DNA of 64,000 bases from Thermaurantimonas aggregans (GTDB lineage: Bacteria; Bacteroidota; Bacteroidia; Flavobacteriales; Schleiferiaceae): assembly GCF_003851885.1 (NCBI RefSeq), contig NZ_BHZE01000004.1, forward strand, positions 85,875 to 149,874, read 5' to 3'. How positions within the stretch are numbered: the stretch's first letter is position 1; each line of letters starts with the position of its first letter. The position numbers and the translations under genes were made by a program. This document shows, piece by piece, positions 1 through 8,370 of this stretch. The notes under the pieces were generated by a model. It worked only from the letters and a program-made list of their open reading frames with translations. It did not search any database and was not told where the DNA came from.

Positions 1-946
1 CCCATTTGGCAGAGAATTCAAAAAGCCCGAAGTAGTCGTTTTCCACTTCTACCCTGCGCACATTGGTCATGTCTATATCCGAATATTCGTATTCGTAAGG
101 GTTTGTACTTAGAGTAAAATTCCGAAAGGCCAAGGTGTTTCCAAAGTTTAATTTGGAATTGTAGTTGGGTTCTGCCGGATCACCGTCAAACATGCTTTCG
201 CAGATATCAATACCAGCAGCAGCCAAAGCAATATCGTATGAATCTGTAGCTGAGCACATGGCAAATAGGTATCCTCCATTTTCAATAAATTCTTTCAGCT
301 TTACTACTACTGCGAGCTTCAGCTGCGACACCTTGGCAAAACCCAGGCTTCGCGCCAGCGACTCCAGCTCATTTTTTTGACGGATATACCAGGGAGCATT
401 GCGGTATGCGGCATAAAATTTACCGTATTGTCCGGTGAAGTCTTCGTGATGCAGGTGTATCCAGTTGTAGTCTTTTAGCTTGCCTTCCAGAATTTCGCGG
501 TCGTAAATTTTGTCGTAGGGAATCTCGGCATATTCCATAGCCAGCGTCACCGCGTCGTCCCAGGGCTGACTACCAGGAGGGGTATACACGGCTATTTTCG
601 GAACTACTTCCAGCTTCACCACATCCATATTTACTGCCGGGCTCGAAATTTCTGTTCGAATTTGTTCGGCTTGAGCAGATGACAGTATTTCAAACGACAC
701 CCCTCTGATTCTGCACTCCCGCACCACAGCATCGCGTGCTGGAATCAAAAAAGAGCCTCCTCTGTAGTTGAGAAGCCATTCAATTGGGGTGTGATTCTTT
801 ATCGTCCAGTATGCAATTCCATAGCTTTTTAAGTGATTCCTTTGGCTGAGTTCATCCATCGGGATGAGAAGATAGTCTCCCCAGACAGTTGAAGATGTTA
901 ACCAAATAATCGCAAATAGAGTGATGTTATTAAAACGGCGTATCAT
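1..946 (-). CDS. Exported Bacteroidota protein, database label 'asparagine synthetase B' (partial, C-terminus outside window)
   Basis: The frame is open from an ATG at 944-946 to the window edge, giving 315 residues of an incomplete protein. The start overlaps the 3' end of dnaB by 17 bases, so the two are probably co-transcribed. Residues 1-23 form a signal peptide (MIRR, hydrophobic stretch, then VWG before DYLLIP). The body contains stretches such as YLLIPMDE, WLLNYRGGSF, NWIHLHHEDFTGQYG and LFAMCSATDS. I recognise these from a conserved family of about 420 residues found in Bacteroidota that databases often call asparagine synthetase B. Against that label, no N-terminal catalytic cysteine of a glutamine amidotransferase and no synthetase ATP site is visible, and the protein looks exported, so the enzymatic name is doubtful. 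Real function unknown. Confidence 0.8.
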   Translation of the reverse strand, partial: MIRRFNNITLFAIIWLTSSTVWGDYLLIPMDELSQRNHLKSYGIAYWTIKNHTPIEWLLNYRGGSFLIPARDAVVRECRIRGVSFEILSSAQAEQIRTEISSPAVNMDVVKLEVVPKIAVYTPPGSQPWDDAVTLAMEYAEIPYDKIYDREILEGKLKDYNWIHLHHEDFTGQYGKFYAAYRNAPWYIRQKNELESLARSLGFAKVSQLKLAVVVKLKEFIENGGYLFAMCSATDSYDIALAAAGIDICESMFDGDPAEPNYNSKLNFGNTLAFRNFTLSTNPYEYEYSDIDMTNVRRVEVENDYFGLFEFSAKW

Positions 947-2549
947 CCTCGTCCGAATCGCTGGCAAAGTCATCTACAAATGTACTTCCGCTTGCCGGAT
1001 TTCTATAAGGCGTAAAGGATGGTCCGCCAAAGGGATTAAACGTTGGGATATTGCTCTGCCCTCCTGAATCGTCTGCAGCGATGCCTCCTCCGCGGTTCAA
1101 CTTAGATTCTAAGATAATTTCTCCATACTCTGAGGTGTCCATTTCGCCGGGTATGCCCATTTCAACAAAAGAAGTCGTTTCATTTTCAAAGCGAAAGCGC
1201 ACATTTTTCAATGCACCGTTACGGTGCTTGGCAATGATCAACTCCGCCTGGTTGGCGCATGGCGTACCATCTTCCCAGGTTTCGTATTTGTAGTATTCAG
1301 GTCGATACAGGAAGCTGACGATGTCAGCATCTTGCTCTATGGCGCCCGATTCGCGCAGGTCGCTCAGCATAGGTCGCTTGTCGCTGCCTCCACGCGATTC
1401 CACCGCTCTGTTTACCTGTGCCAGAGCGATCACCGGAATATTGAGTTCCTTTGCTATGACCTTCAGGGCTCGCGAAATGCTCGAAATTTCCTGCTCTCGA
1501 GTACCATTTTTCTGATTGCCAGCGGTCATCAACTGTAGGTAGTCGATGATCACGCATTGAATGTCGTGAATCGCCTTTAGCCTCCTACATTTAGCCCTTA
1601 AGTCAAAGATGGATATCGACGGCGTATCATCTATGAATAGAGGTGCCTTTTCCAGTTTGCTCGACTTAGTGTAGAGCATGTTCCATTGATCAGGAGTTAG
1701 CCGACCATTGCGCAAGGCTTGGTTAGGGATCCCTGTTTCAGACGATATCAGTCGCATAATCAACTGCACAGCCGACATCTCCAGTGAAAAGAAAGCAACC
1801 GGAATGTTGTTTTCAATTGCCATGTTGCGCGCCAGCGAAAGCACAAAAGCCGTTTTACCCATCGATGGTCGCGCGGCTAAAATGATCAAATCAGAACGCT
1901 GCCAACCACCCGTGATGCTGTCAAGAGCTCTGAAGCCACTCGGTACACCGCTCAATCCCTCCTTTTTGCTAATCTCCTCCATCTGCTTCAAAGCATCCTT
2001 AACCAGGTCGCCAGCAGTGGTAAAGTTTCGCTTAAGGTTACCTGCAGTGAGTTCAAAGAGCCTTTGTTCCGTTTCATCGAGCAGCTCGATCGGATCTGTT
2101 TCATCCAAAAAAGCTTTTTTCTCTAACTGCCCTGATATATATATGATTTCTCTCAGCAGGTACTTCTCTAATATGATTCGAGCATGATATTCAACGTGTG
2201 CTGACGAAAACACGCGCTGACTCAAATACACCAGATATGCATCGCCCCCTACTTCTTTAATCTTTCCGTTCTTCTTCAGCTCAGCACTTACAGTCAGTAA
2301 ATCCACCGGCTCACTACGGCTAAAGAGCTCCTTGACGCATTCGAAGATGATTCCGTGCTTTGGATTATAGAAGTGCTCAGGCTGTAAGATTTCAAGCACC
2401 TCTCCAATTGCTCTGTTGTCGATTAGAAGGGCGCCAAGTACAGCTTCTTCCAGCCCTAGGTCGTGTGGAGGCACTTTGCCTTGACTCAAATAAAAGTCTT
2501 TAGCCTCATCTTGCTTTTTAGGCAGTTTTATCTGGCTGATTTGTTCCAT
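930..2549 (-). CDS. dnaB: Replicative DNA helicase DnaB
   Basis: Hexameric helicase that unwinds DNA ahead of the replisome. The 539-residue length is normal for Bacteroidota. The N-terminal DnaB domain (about 28-130) begins with PPHDLGLEEAVLGALL, which is typical. The RecA-like C-terminal domain has a Walker A motif AARPSMGKTAF near residue 230, a Walker B region with CVIIDYLQLM, and the SDLRESGAIEQDADIV motif. The Walker A loop, a common intein insertion site in DnaB, is uninterrupted. The C-terminal tail (about 495-539) is Gly/Ser/Asp-rich and probably disordered. The next gene downstream starts inside the last 17 bases. The ATG at 2547-2549 is the natural start. Confidence 0.97.
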   Translation of the reverse strand: MEQISQIKLPKKQDEAKDFYLSQGKVPPHDLGLEEAVLGALLIDNRAIGEVLEILQPEHFYNPKHGIIFECVKELFSRSEPVDLLTVSAELKKNGKIKEVGGDAYLVYLSQRVFSSAHVEYHARIILEKYLLREIIYISGQLEKKAFLDETDPIELLDETEQRLFELTAGNLKRNFTTAGDLVKDALKQMEEISKKEGLSGVPSGFRALDSITGGWQRSDLIILAARPSMGKTAFVLSLARNMAIENNIPVAFFSLEMSAVQLIMRLISSETGIPNQALRNGRLTPDQWNMLYTKSSKLEKAPLFIDDTPSISIFDLRAKCRRLKAIHDIQCVIIDYLQLMTAGNQKNGTREQEISSISRALKVIAKELNIPVIALAQVNRAVESRGGSDKRPMLSDLRESGAIEQDADIVSFLYRPEYYKYETWEDGTPCANQAELIIAKHRNGALKNVRFRFENETTSFVEMGIPGEMDTSEYGEIILESKLNRGGGIAADDSGGQSNIPTFNPFGGPSFTPYRNPASGSTFVDDFASDSDEDDTPF

Positions 2550-2653
2550 AGCAGGTCAATGTTTTTTACATCTTAGCGTCCCGAAGCTCGCTGAGTAAAA
2601 GTCCTAAAAAATCATTTTATAGCCATAGGTGTTGATAAATATTCTCACCAACC

Positions 2654-3475
2654 TTACCGCAACGTTTGTCTTTTTGATATTCGGGAGGCGATCAAGATGC
2701 TGATTTCATATAAGATCATTACAGGTATTGTCACCAAAATCTGACTGGCTACATCAGGCGGAGTGATCACAGCCGCCACAATGAGCACTACCACAAAGGC
2801 GTGCTTGCGGTACTTTCGCATCCACTCCGGGGTAAGCAGTCCAAGTTTCGAACCTACATACACCAGCACAGGTAGCTGAAACATCACCCCACATGCCAGC
2901 AGTACACTCGTTACCGTTGAGATGTACGACGATAAATCGATCTGATTTGCCACCGAATCACTGACCTGATAAGTACCCAGAAACTGCACCGTAAGCGGAA
3001 CAATCAAAAAGTATCCGAACAAAACCCCTAAAAAGAACAAAATACTGCTCGACCCAATCAAAACACCGGCATATTTCCTTTCTTCAGGCTTCAACCCCGG
3101 TGCCACAAAAAGCCATATTTGCAGCACAATATACGGAAAGGCCAAAATCACACCCCCCACCAGCGAAACCCATAAATGCATCGCAAACTGCCCGGCCATT
3201 TTCAGATTTACTATCCGAAAGGGCATCTCCTCCATACAAAACACCTCACCCTCCCAGAGTTTGCTGAACGCGCAAAAAAGCTCATATGTGACAAAATGCG
3301 CCTTGGTCGGACTCAGCAGCACCACATCAAAGAAAAAGTTTTTAAACCCAAACACCACAGCAGCAGCCATCACAGCGGCCACCACCGAGCGAATGATGTG
3401 CACCCTCAGCTGCTCCAGATGCCCCAGAAAACTCATCTCGGCATCCTCTATCTTTTTCTTCTTACCAAAAAGCAT
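2654..3475 (-). CDS. tatC: Sec-independent protein translocase TatC
   Basis: Core inner-membrane receptor of the twin-arginine pathway, which exports folded proteins. The 273-residue protein has the SFLGHLEQLR motif at about 14-24, several hydrophobic helices, the FVAPGLKPEERKY segment and a helix containing FFLGVLFGYF, all characteristic of TatC. An insertion after helix 1 (about 53-85, containing CAFSKLWEGEVFCMEEMPFR) is the extended periplasmic loop usual in Bacteroidota TatC. It lies about 100 bases upstream of dnaB on the same strand. No tatA/tatB is present in the window. A relevant client in this window is ActB (50925-53975), which has a clear RR signal. Confidence 0.95.
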   Translation of the reverse strand: MLFGKKKKIEDAEMSFLGHLEQLRVHIIRSVVAAVMAAAVVFGFKNFFFDVVLLSPTKAHFVTYELFCAFSKLWEGEVFCMEEMPFRIVNLKMAGQFAMHLWVSLVGGVILAFPYIVLQIWLFVAPGLKPEERKYAGVLIGSSSILFFLGVLFGYFLIVPLTVQFLGTYQVSDSVANQIDLSSYISTVTSVLLACGVMFQLPVLVYVGSKLGLLTPEWMRKYRKHAFVVVLIVAAVITPPDVASQILVTIPVMILYEISILIASRISKRQTLR

Positions 3476-3514
3476 AGTTTATAAAAGCTGAAACACATTT
3501 TTCTTTTTCTTTTA

Positions 3515-3715
3515 GTATTTGGGCGTGTCCCTCGCAGGTTGCCCTATCGGGCAGCTGCTCAGGCCGGGCTACTCTGGGGTACGCTTCGCTCCCGTGCTCC
3601 GGCTCGGCTTCGCCTCACCTGCGCACCGCGCTTACGCGCGCCCGCCGTATCCCTCACGCGAGGCTCGCTCCGCTCGCCTTTCATTGCACAGCCTGCAGCG
3701 CACTCATCAAAGGGC
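3515..3715. repeat. GC-rich hairpin-rich intergenic element
   Basis: About 200 bases are far more GC-rich than the surrounding AT-rich DNA and full of short palindromes. Examples are GCCCTATCGGGC near 3540, GGCTTCGCC near 3607 and GCGCTTACGCGC near 3628, followed by a CTCACGCGAGGCTCG segment near 3651. It begins with GGGCGTGTCCCTCG and contains GGCCGGGCTA. This matches in style a dispersed repeat family I recognise in Bacteroidota intergenic regions (starting GGGCGTG, later CCCTCACGCG). Overlapping reading frames of up to 94 codons exist on the plus strand but look like by-products of the base composition and run into the neighbouring tRNA. Copy number cannot be judged from one window. Confidence 0.55.
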
Positions 3716-3744
3716 AAAAAAAAAGCAGGCTTTCACACCTGCTT
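3716..3744 (-). terminator. Rho-independent terminator of the tRNA-Pro cluster
   Basis: Read on the minus strand, AAGCAGG and CCTGCTT form a 7-bp stem with an 8-base loop followed by a run of nine T residues. It lies 17 bases after the last tRNA-Pro gene. Confidence 0.8.
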
Positions 3745-3761
3745 CTTCAATTATTCAAAAG

Positions 3762-3834
3762 TCGGGATGACTGGACTCGAACCAGCGACCACACGCCCCC
3801 CAGACGTGTACTCTACCACCTGAGCTACATCCCG
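3762..3834 (-). tRNA. tRNA-Pro(GGG)
   Basis: A cloverleaf on the minus strand has acceptor stem CGGGATG/CATCCCG and T-arm GGTTCGAGTCC. The anticodon stem CACGT/GCGTG has loop CTGGGGG, giving anticodon GGG (reads CCC and CCU). The discriminator base is A and no CCA is encoded. It is the last of three proline tRNA genes, directly before a terminator. Confidence 0.95.
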
Positions 3835-3897
3835 AAACATCCTCTTCAAAACAAAGAGGCATTGGCATAAAACCAACGCCTCTTCTACTCACCAAGG

Positions 3898-3970
3898 TCG
3901 GGATACCAGGACTCGAACCTGGGACCCCCTGGTCCCAAACCAGGTGCGCTACCAACTGCGCTACATCCCG
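3898..3970 (-). tRNA. tRNA-Pro(TGG)
   Basis: A minus-strand cloverleaf has acceptor stem CGGGATG/CATCCCG-like (ATCCCG at the 3' side). The anticodon stem CCTGG/CCAGG has loop TTTGGGA, giving anticodon TGG (reads CCA and, by wobble, other CCN codons). Discriminator A, no encoded CCA. It is the middle gene of the proline tRNA cluster. Confidence 0.95.
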
Positions 3971-4044
3971 ATGGATTATATCATTGGGGCAATTTAGCTC
4001 TTTACAATACGCAGCACATCAGCCCGGGGCATAGCCGCAGAAAG

Positions 4045-4117
4045 TCGGGATGACTGGACTCGAACCAGCGACCCCTACGTCCCGAACGTAGTGCGCTACC
4101 AACTGCGCTACATCCCG
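4045..4117 (-). tRNA. tRNA-Pro(CGG)
   Basis: A minus-strand cloverleaf has acceptor stem CGGGATG/CATCCCG. The anticodon stem CTACG/CGTAG has loop TTCGGGA, giving anticodon CGG (reads CCG). It is the first gene of the cluster in the direction of transcription. Its D-arm resembles that of the TGG gene and its T-arm that of the GGG gene. Confidence 0.95.
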
Positions 4118-4152
4118 TCGTTTACAAAGAACTTTCTCTAGAAAAGGGGCTG

Positions 4153-4183
4153 CAAAGCTATTAAACTTTTCCGCTTCTCAAAA
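4153..4183 (-). promoter_or_regulatory. Bacteroidota-type promoter for the tRNA-Pro cluster
   Basis: On the minus strand there is a TTTG box (4179-4182), an 18-base spacer and TAGCTTTG (4153-4160). This fits the TTTG / TAnnTTTG consensus of the primary Bacteroidota sigma factor. It is 35 bases upstream of the first tRNA. Confidence 0.6.
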
Positions 4184-4459
4184 GCAATTTTTCTAAAAAG
4201 AATATAATTTTAAAAACCCAACCGCATACTTTTCAAAACCAGCGTGGTACCAATTTAAGTCGAAATTTATTCCCTCTTTGAATCCCCCTTCAAATATCCT
4301 TTTTTATAAACACTTCTCCCCGGGCGATTTCAAAGTAAAACTATCTAAAAATTCTTACCCTTCGATAAGAAAAGATCAAAACTTAACAAAATTTACAGAA
4401 ACTACACAAAAATAATTTTTTACATCATTTGTATCATAAATTAAAGAATTTTGATAAAA

Positions 4460-4467
4460 TACATTTG
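4460..4467 (+). promoter_or_regulatory. -7 box of the DUF6588-like gene
   Basis: TACATTTG matches TAnnTTTG and lies 18 bases before the ATG at 4486. No convincing -33 TTTG at the usual spacing is visible. Confidence 0.45.
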
Positions 4468-4485
4468 TAATAAAAATAAAGTAAA

Positions 4486-5538
4486 ATGAAAAAGTTATTT
4501 CTTTTTATGCTGATGTCGTGCATCGTACAGTCATATGCTCAGACGTTTGATAATCAGCGACTTTCAAATGAAATTAAAACAAATTTCAACAGCTACTTCG
4601 GTGCATACCTACGTCCTTTCACCGAGTCTTTCGGTGCTGCAAACGGCCTCATGTGGCAAATACCCCATAAAGCTGGTGCAAAGTTCAACATCAACATTTC
4701 TACCTTCGTCACAGGTAGCCTGCTGCCAGATACTTACAAGTCCTTTGACTTTAATACGCTCAACAAAGTCAATTTCGAACTGGTAAATCCAAACGACAAC
4801 ATTCTGCCTACCCTCACCGGCGGCCAGACGACAAACACCATGCGCTATTTCATAACCGATGACAATGGCAATCGCCTCTTCGACCCGATTAAAAACGATT
4901 ACGTAACTGTGGATATCGATGCCCTTGAGGGTCTAAACCTGCCGATACAAATCACCCCAGCAGCTGGAGCACAGCTCGGAATTTGGACACCAATACATAC
5001 CGGTTTAGCCCTTCGTTATGTCCCTAATACAAACATTCAGGAAACAGGTCAAATTGGATTACTGGGTATAGGCGTAATTCACGATATAGCCGGCTGGTTT
5101 AAGTTGCCGCTCGAAATCAAGGCAGGCTTTAGCTACCAAAAGTTAGACATCGCTATCAACAACCCCATCCAGGACAATCCAAACCCCAACAAGTTTACCT
5201 TCAATTCTACTTCCCGCTCCTTTGACCTCACCATTGGTAAATACTTGTGGATCATCAAACCTTATCTACAGATTTCGAGAATTACTTACAGCAACGAGTT
5301 GCTCCTATCCGGTAGATTTACCTATGATTTCGAAGATTTCACAGGTGTTCCAGGCCCGATAAGAGACCAGATCAAACTTGATTTTCAAGATCCTGTTGAC
5401 ATCAAGACAAACAACACTATGATCAACTACGGCGGTGGCCTTTTTATCAATCTCGGCATCTTTTACCTTCAGGCACAGTACATGCTCGGTACCTTTACCA
5501 ATGCAGGTGTAGCTTTCGGATTAAAAATAGGTTTCTAA
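4486..5538 (+). CDS. Outer-membrane protein, DUF6588-like
   Basis: A 350-residue exported protein. Residues 1-18 form a signal peptide ending SYAQ. The N-terminal part and the repeated amphipathic strands in the second half (for example LEIKAGFSYQKLDIAI and ITYSNELLLSGRFTYDF), together with a final strand ending in GVAFGLKIGF, suggest a small outer-membrane beta barrel with a C-terminal aromatic residue. The overall pattern (GAYLRPFTESFGAANG near 38-54, QLGIWTPIHTGLALRYVP in the middle) resembles the DUF6588 family of Bacteroidota. No enzyme motif is visible. It is a single gene with its own -7 box and a strong terminator. Substrate or role unknown. Confidence 0.7.
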   Translation: MKKLFLFMLMSCIVQSYAQTFDNQRLSNEIKTNFNSYFGAYLRPFTESFGAANGLMWQIPHKAGAKFNINISTFVTGSLLPDTYKSFDFNTLNKVNFELVNPNDNILPTLTGGQTTNTMRYFITDDNGNRLFDPIKNDYVTVDIDALEGLNLPIQITPAAGAQLGIWTPIHTGLALRYVPNTNIQETGQIGLLGIGVIHDIAGWFKLPLEIKAGFSYQKLDIAINNPIQDNPNPNKFTFNSTSRSFDLTIGKYLWIIKPYLQISRITYSNELLLSGRFTYDFEDFTGVPGPIRDQIKLDFQDPVDIKTNNTMINYGGGLFINLGIFYLQAQYMLGTFTNAGVAFGLKIGF

Positions 5539-5566
5539 ACAATAGCAATCCAATACACATCCTTTC

Positions 5567-5601
5567 AAATCCCCCAAGTTTACCTTTGGGGGATTTTTTT
5601 T
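5567..5601 (+). terminator. Rho-independent terminator
   Basis: AAATCCCCCAA and TTGGGGGATTT form an 11-bp stem with an 8-base loop, followed by a T run. It ends the DUF6588-like gene. A TTG-initiated extension of the next gene would fall inside this stem, which argues for the ATG at 5604. Confidence 0.9.
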
Positions 5602-5603
5602 GT

Positions 5604-6245
5604 ATGAATCGCAAACCTGAAAACGTAACGCACTATTTACAAAGCGGCTGTGGTCGTTGCGAACGCTGGAATACAGCAAATTGCAGTGTAATCATCCACA
5701 ATTCTGTGCTTTTAGCACTGATCAACCTGTTGCGAAGCACCACCTTAAAAGAAGAAATTAAGTGGAATGCCCCCTGCTATACCTACAATGGCAAAAATGT
5801 AGCAATCGTTGGAGCTTTTAGAGATTACTGCGTGCTAAGTTTTTTTAAAGGAGCTCTACTTCACGACCCGAAAGGTCTACTTGTAAAGCCAGGTGAAAAT
5901 ACACAGGTTGGCAGAGTTATACGATTTACTGATACGACGCAGGTTGAACAGCATAGAGAAGACATTCTTTACCTGATAGCCCAGGCCATCCAACTTGAGA
6001 GCTCCGTAAAAAAAGTCACCTTCAAACAAAATTCACCACCTGAAGTAGAGGAATTCACACAAAAACTTGAATCGGTATCAGGCTTAAAAAAAGCCTTCTA
6101 TCAACTCACACCTGGCCGGCAAAAGGCATATCTGCTGTATTTCGCCGAGCCTAAAACACCTGAGGCCCGATTGCGAAGGATTGAAAAGTGTATTCCCTTG
6201 ATTCTCCAAGGCAAAGGACTGTACGACAAATACAAAGCAAAATAG
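5604..6245 (+). CDS. YdeI/DUF1801-type protein
   Basis: A cytoplasmic protein of 213 residues starting at MNRKPENV. It has the DUF1801 / YdhG-YdeI signature: EEIKWNAPCYTYNGKNVAIVGAF (about 51-73), followed by the FFKGALLHDPKGLL segment. The C-terminal half has a basic YdeI-like tail with TPGRQKAYLLYFAEPKTPEARLRRIEKC. Biochemical function is unknown; related proteins have a fold with a ligand pocket. The first bases after the start follow directly on a terminator, so expression probably comes from read-through or a weak local promoter. It converges with the following minus-strand gene (9-base gap). Confidence 0.75.
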   Translation: MNRKPENVTHYLQSGCGRCERWNTANCSVIIHNSVLLALINLLRSTTLKEEIKWNAPCYTYNGKNVAIVGAFRDYCVLSFFKGALLHDPKGLLVKPGENTQVGRVIRFTDTTQVEQHREDILYLIAQAIQLESSVKKVTFKQNSPPEVEEFTQKLESVSGLKKAFYQLTPGRQKAYLLYFAEPKTPEARLRRIEKCIPLILQGKGLYDKYKAK

Positions 6246-6254
6246 AAATATATG

Positions 6255-8357
6255 TCAGCGGGCCAACGACCTGTTCGACACAAAGAAGTCATAGCTTACC
6301 CGGGCATATGCGTAGCCATCCTGATAATTGTTAATGGGTGTGTTTCGGTCTTCAAAGGGCTGCCATCCACCCTCCAGATCGATTGTAAGCCCTTTAACTA
6401 CCACATATCTCACTCTCATAATGAACGAATTGCGAATCTGTGGTAAGTTCCATGCCGATGAAAGCGATCGATTATTACCCGCCGATGCACTTACCTGCAG
6501 TTTGTTTTCTATAAGGTCGTACAAAAGGTTTACATTAAAAGCGTTCACATCACTCAATTTTTCTTGTACATTACTGTATAGCAATGTTTTACCAAAATCC
6601 AAGGACAGGTAAGTTCTGCTCCCGAATCGCTCGCCCAGGCCGATCATTACATTGTAAAACGTGTTGCTCGAACCAGGGCGAATACGGTCTGTTCTTTCAT
6701 TTAAAAATCCACTTAGTCTGAACGTTGTATTCCACCTGCCCCGCTGTACATTGTAGGAAATGATGCCATTGAACATTGTGAGATAATCATCAACCTCAGC
6801 ACCAGGTATTACACTTCTTGTACTCAAACGGCTTTGTCGGTTGTACTGAAAAAAAATAGTCGGATATTTTGCCGAAATATTTACTTGTACACCAGCACCA
6901 TAGTTTTCTGTTTTTAAAGTTGAAAGCAGGGCGTTGTTCAGATTATTTGTATAAGCTTGATATATGCCTGTGATGGTGAGTTTTTTCTTGAACAAAAACA
7001 ATCGCTCTTGAAAGAGCAAATTATCTGTATTGTTTCTCAAAAAGGGATTGCTGAGAGAAAAATACTGTGGACCAATACGGCTGTAATCAGCCGTCATTTG
7101 GTGCCAGCTTGTACTCCAATTAATGTTAATAAAATAACTGACAAAATCTGTGGAAATTTGTGTAGGCTTAGTAGATGAATTTATTACAAAAATCCGCTGA
7201 AATGCTGATGGATCGAAGGGAAGTTTTACATTGTAATTGGTATCGAGTTCCTGGTTTGATAAAACCCCGAGTGAAATATCGTTGGTTATGGCGCTGAGTG
7301 AAATACCTGATTGAAGGAGAACCCTTCGACGAAAGAGGCGGGCCTGAAATTCAGCACCACCTACCAGATTGTCTTTAGGAGCCAATCCATATTGAATTGA
7401 AGAAGTATCGTCTTTTGCTTTGAGACCTTGCAAAGCCAGCATCCAAGTTTTCTTTTTGTTGCCTACATACATTCGTACGGCAGTCAAATTCCTCTGGTAA
7501 GTGCCTGGCACCACCAATTGAGAATCGTTTATCATATTCTGCGGAATTGTCCCAAATTTTTCGTCCCATCGCTCCAGCCGGCCTTCTACGGGTCTATTCA
7601 GTTGGCCATGCACTATGTGCAGGCCTGAGCCCCCAACCTTCACATGAGTGCTGAAGCCCGTAATGCGCACACCTGAGAGCACCAGTCGGTCAAACGCCGG
7701 ATTTAGATCTCCTACCAAAGCTTCAAACCAGGAGGTTTGTAAGCCAGTTTGAAAAAAATTTCTGCTCTGAAGAAAAGGTCGATTATCGCTGGTAGCAAAC
7801 ATTTGAAAGGGTATCGTTACTCTATCGAGCACCAAACGCGTATTGGCAGTAAGCGTGCGGGTAAAAGGTGGTTCTTGCCTGAGCGCTGCGCCCGGTCCTG
7901 TAAGAAACTGCTCTCTGTTGTCAAAAGATATTGTGCCTCCAAATGAGTACTCTTTATTACGTTGGCCTTCCTTAGCATTCTCAGGTGTTCGTTCATTTAC
8001 AAAAAAATGCCACTCCACCTCTTGCCACCCAGATAAACCTTGTACTTTAAAAAAAATCCTCAAATAGTTTCTTCCATTGCGAAGGAGCTCGTAGTGAATA
8101 AAAGACAAAGTATGTTGTTGAATTTTTATTTCCGGATAGATGGGTTTCTTATTTAGAAAAATGCGCACTTTCCCGGGTACAAAAGTTCTTTGGTCATCCA
8201 GCATTATGGACACAAACAGGTTTTCTGCCGGCACTACCCCCTCAGGCTCGGGTGCAAGAATTTGGTATCTCAACTCCTGAGCATTCATTGAGGTAATAAC
8301 AAAAATTGCCCAAAATAGCACCTGACAAAAAGCCAATAAATTACATGATGCCGGCAT
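6255..8357 (-). CDS. Large outer-membrane barrel-like protein (fourth gene of surface cluster)
   Basis: A 700-residue exported protein with signal peptide residues 1-26 (ending SMNAQ). Residues about 27-125 look like an Ig-like or macroglobulin-type domain (FVPGKVRIFLNKKPIYPEI, NYLRIFFKV, VEWHFFVNE). The rest alternates amphipathic strands with aromatic ends, such as NTTFRLSGFLNERTDR and RTYLSLDFGKTLLYS, ending in GYAYARVSYDFFVSNR, as expected of a big beta barrel or barrel-like porin. I do not recognise a named family. It is the last gene of a four-gene run (13 bases after the Fn3-type gene) and shares the run's character of exported, non-enzymatic proteins. It has no T9SS sorting domain, so it is more likely in the outer membrane than free outside the cell. 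Confidence 0.6.
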   Translation of the reverse strand: MPASCNLLAFCQVLFWAIFVITSMNAQELRYQILAPEPEGVVPAENLFVSIMLDDQRTFVPGKVRIFLNKKPIYPEIKIQQHTLSFIHYELLRNGRNYLRIFFKVQGLSGWQEVEWHFFVNERTPENAKEGQRNKEYSFGGTISFDNREQFLTGPGAALRQEPPFTRTLTANTRLVLDRVTIPFQMFATSDNRPFLQSRNFFQTGLQTSWFEALVGDLNPAFDRLVLSGVRITGFSTHVKVGGSGLHIVHGQLNRPVEGRLERWDEKFGTIPQNMINDSQLVVPGTYQRNLTAVRMYVGNKKKTWMLALQGLKAKDDTSSIQYGLAPKDNLVGGAEFQARLFRRRVLLQSGISLSAITNDISLGVLSNQELDTNYNVKLPFDPSAFQRIFVINSSTKPTQISTDFVSYFININWSTSWHQMTADYSRIGPQYFSLSNPFLRNNTDNLLFQERLFLFKKKLTITGIYQAYTNNLNNALLSTLKTENYGAGVQVNISAKYPTIFFQYNRQSRLSTRSVIPGAEVDDYLTMFNGIISYNVQRGRWNTTFRLSGFLNERTDRIRPGSSNTFYNVMIGLGERFGSRTYLSLDFGKTLLYSNVQEKLSDVNAFNVNLLYDLIENKLQVSASAGNNRSLSSAWNLPQIRNSFIMRVRYVVVKGLTIDLEGGWQPFEDRNTPINNYQDGYAYARVSYDFFVSNRSLAR

Positions 8358-8370
8358 GAACGATTCTCAG

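Noticed and set aside
1830..1900. Intein in DnaB
   Set aside because: The Walker A region and neighbouring motifs are continuous and the protein has the normal 539-residue length.
1051..2187. Plus-strand frames up to 159 codons opposite dnaB
   Set aside because: They are antisense to the well-conserved helicase gene and have no motifs.
3519..3823. Two plus-strand reading frames of 83 and 94 codons
   Set aside because: They lie in the GC-rich hairpin element and run into the antisense strand of tRNA-Pro(GGG). The Arg/Ala-rich translations look like composition artefacts.
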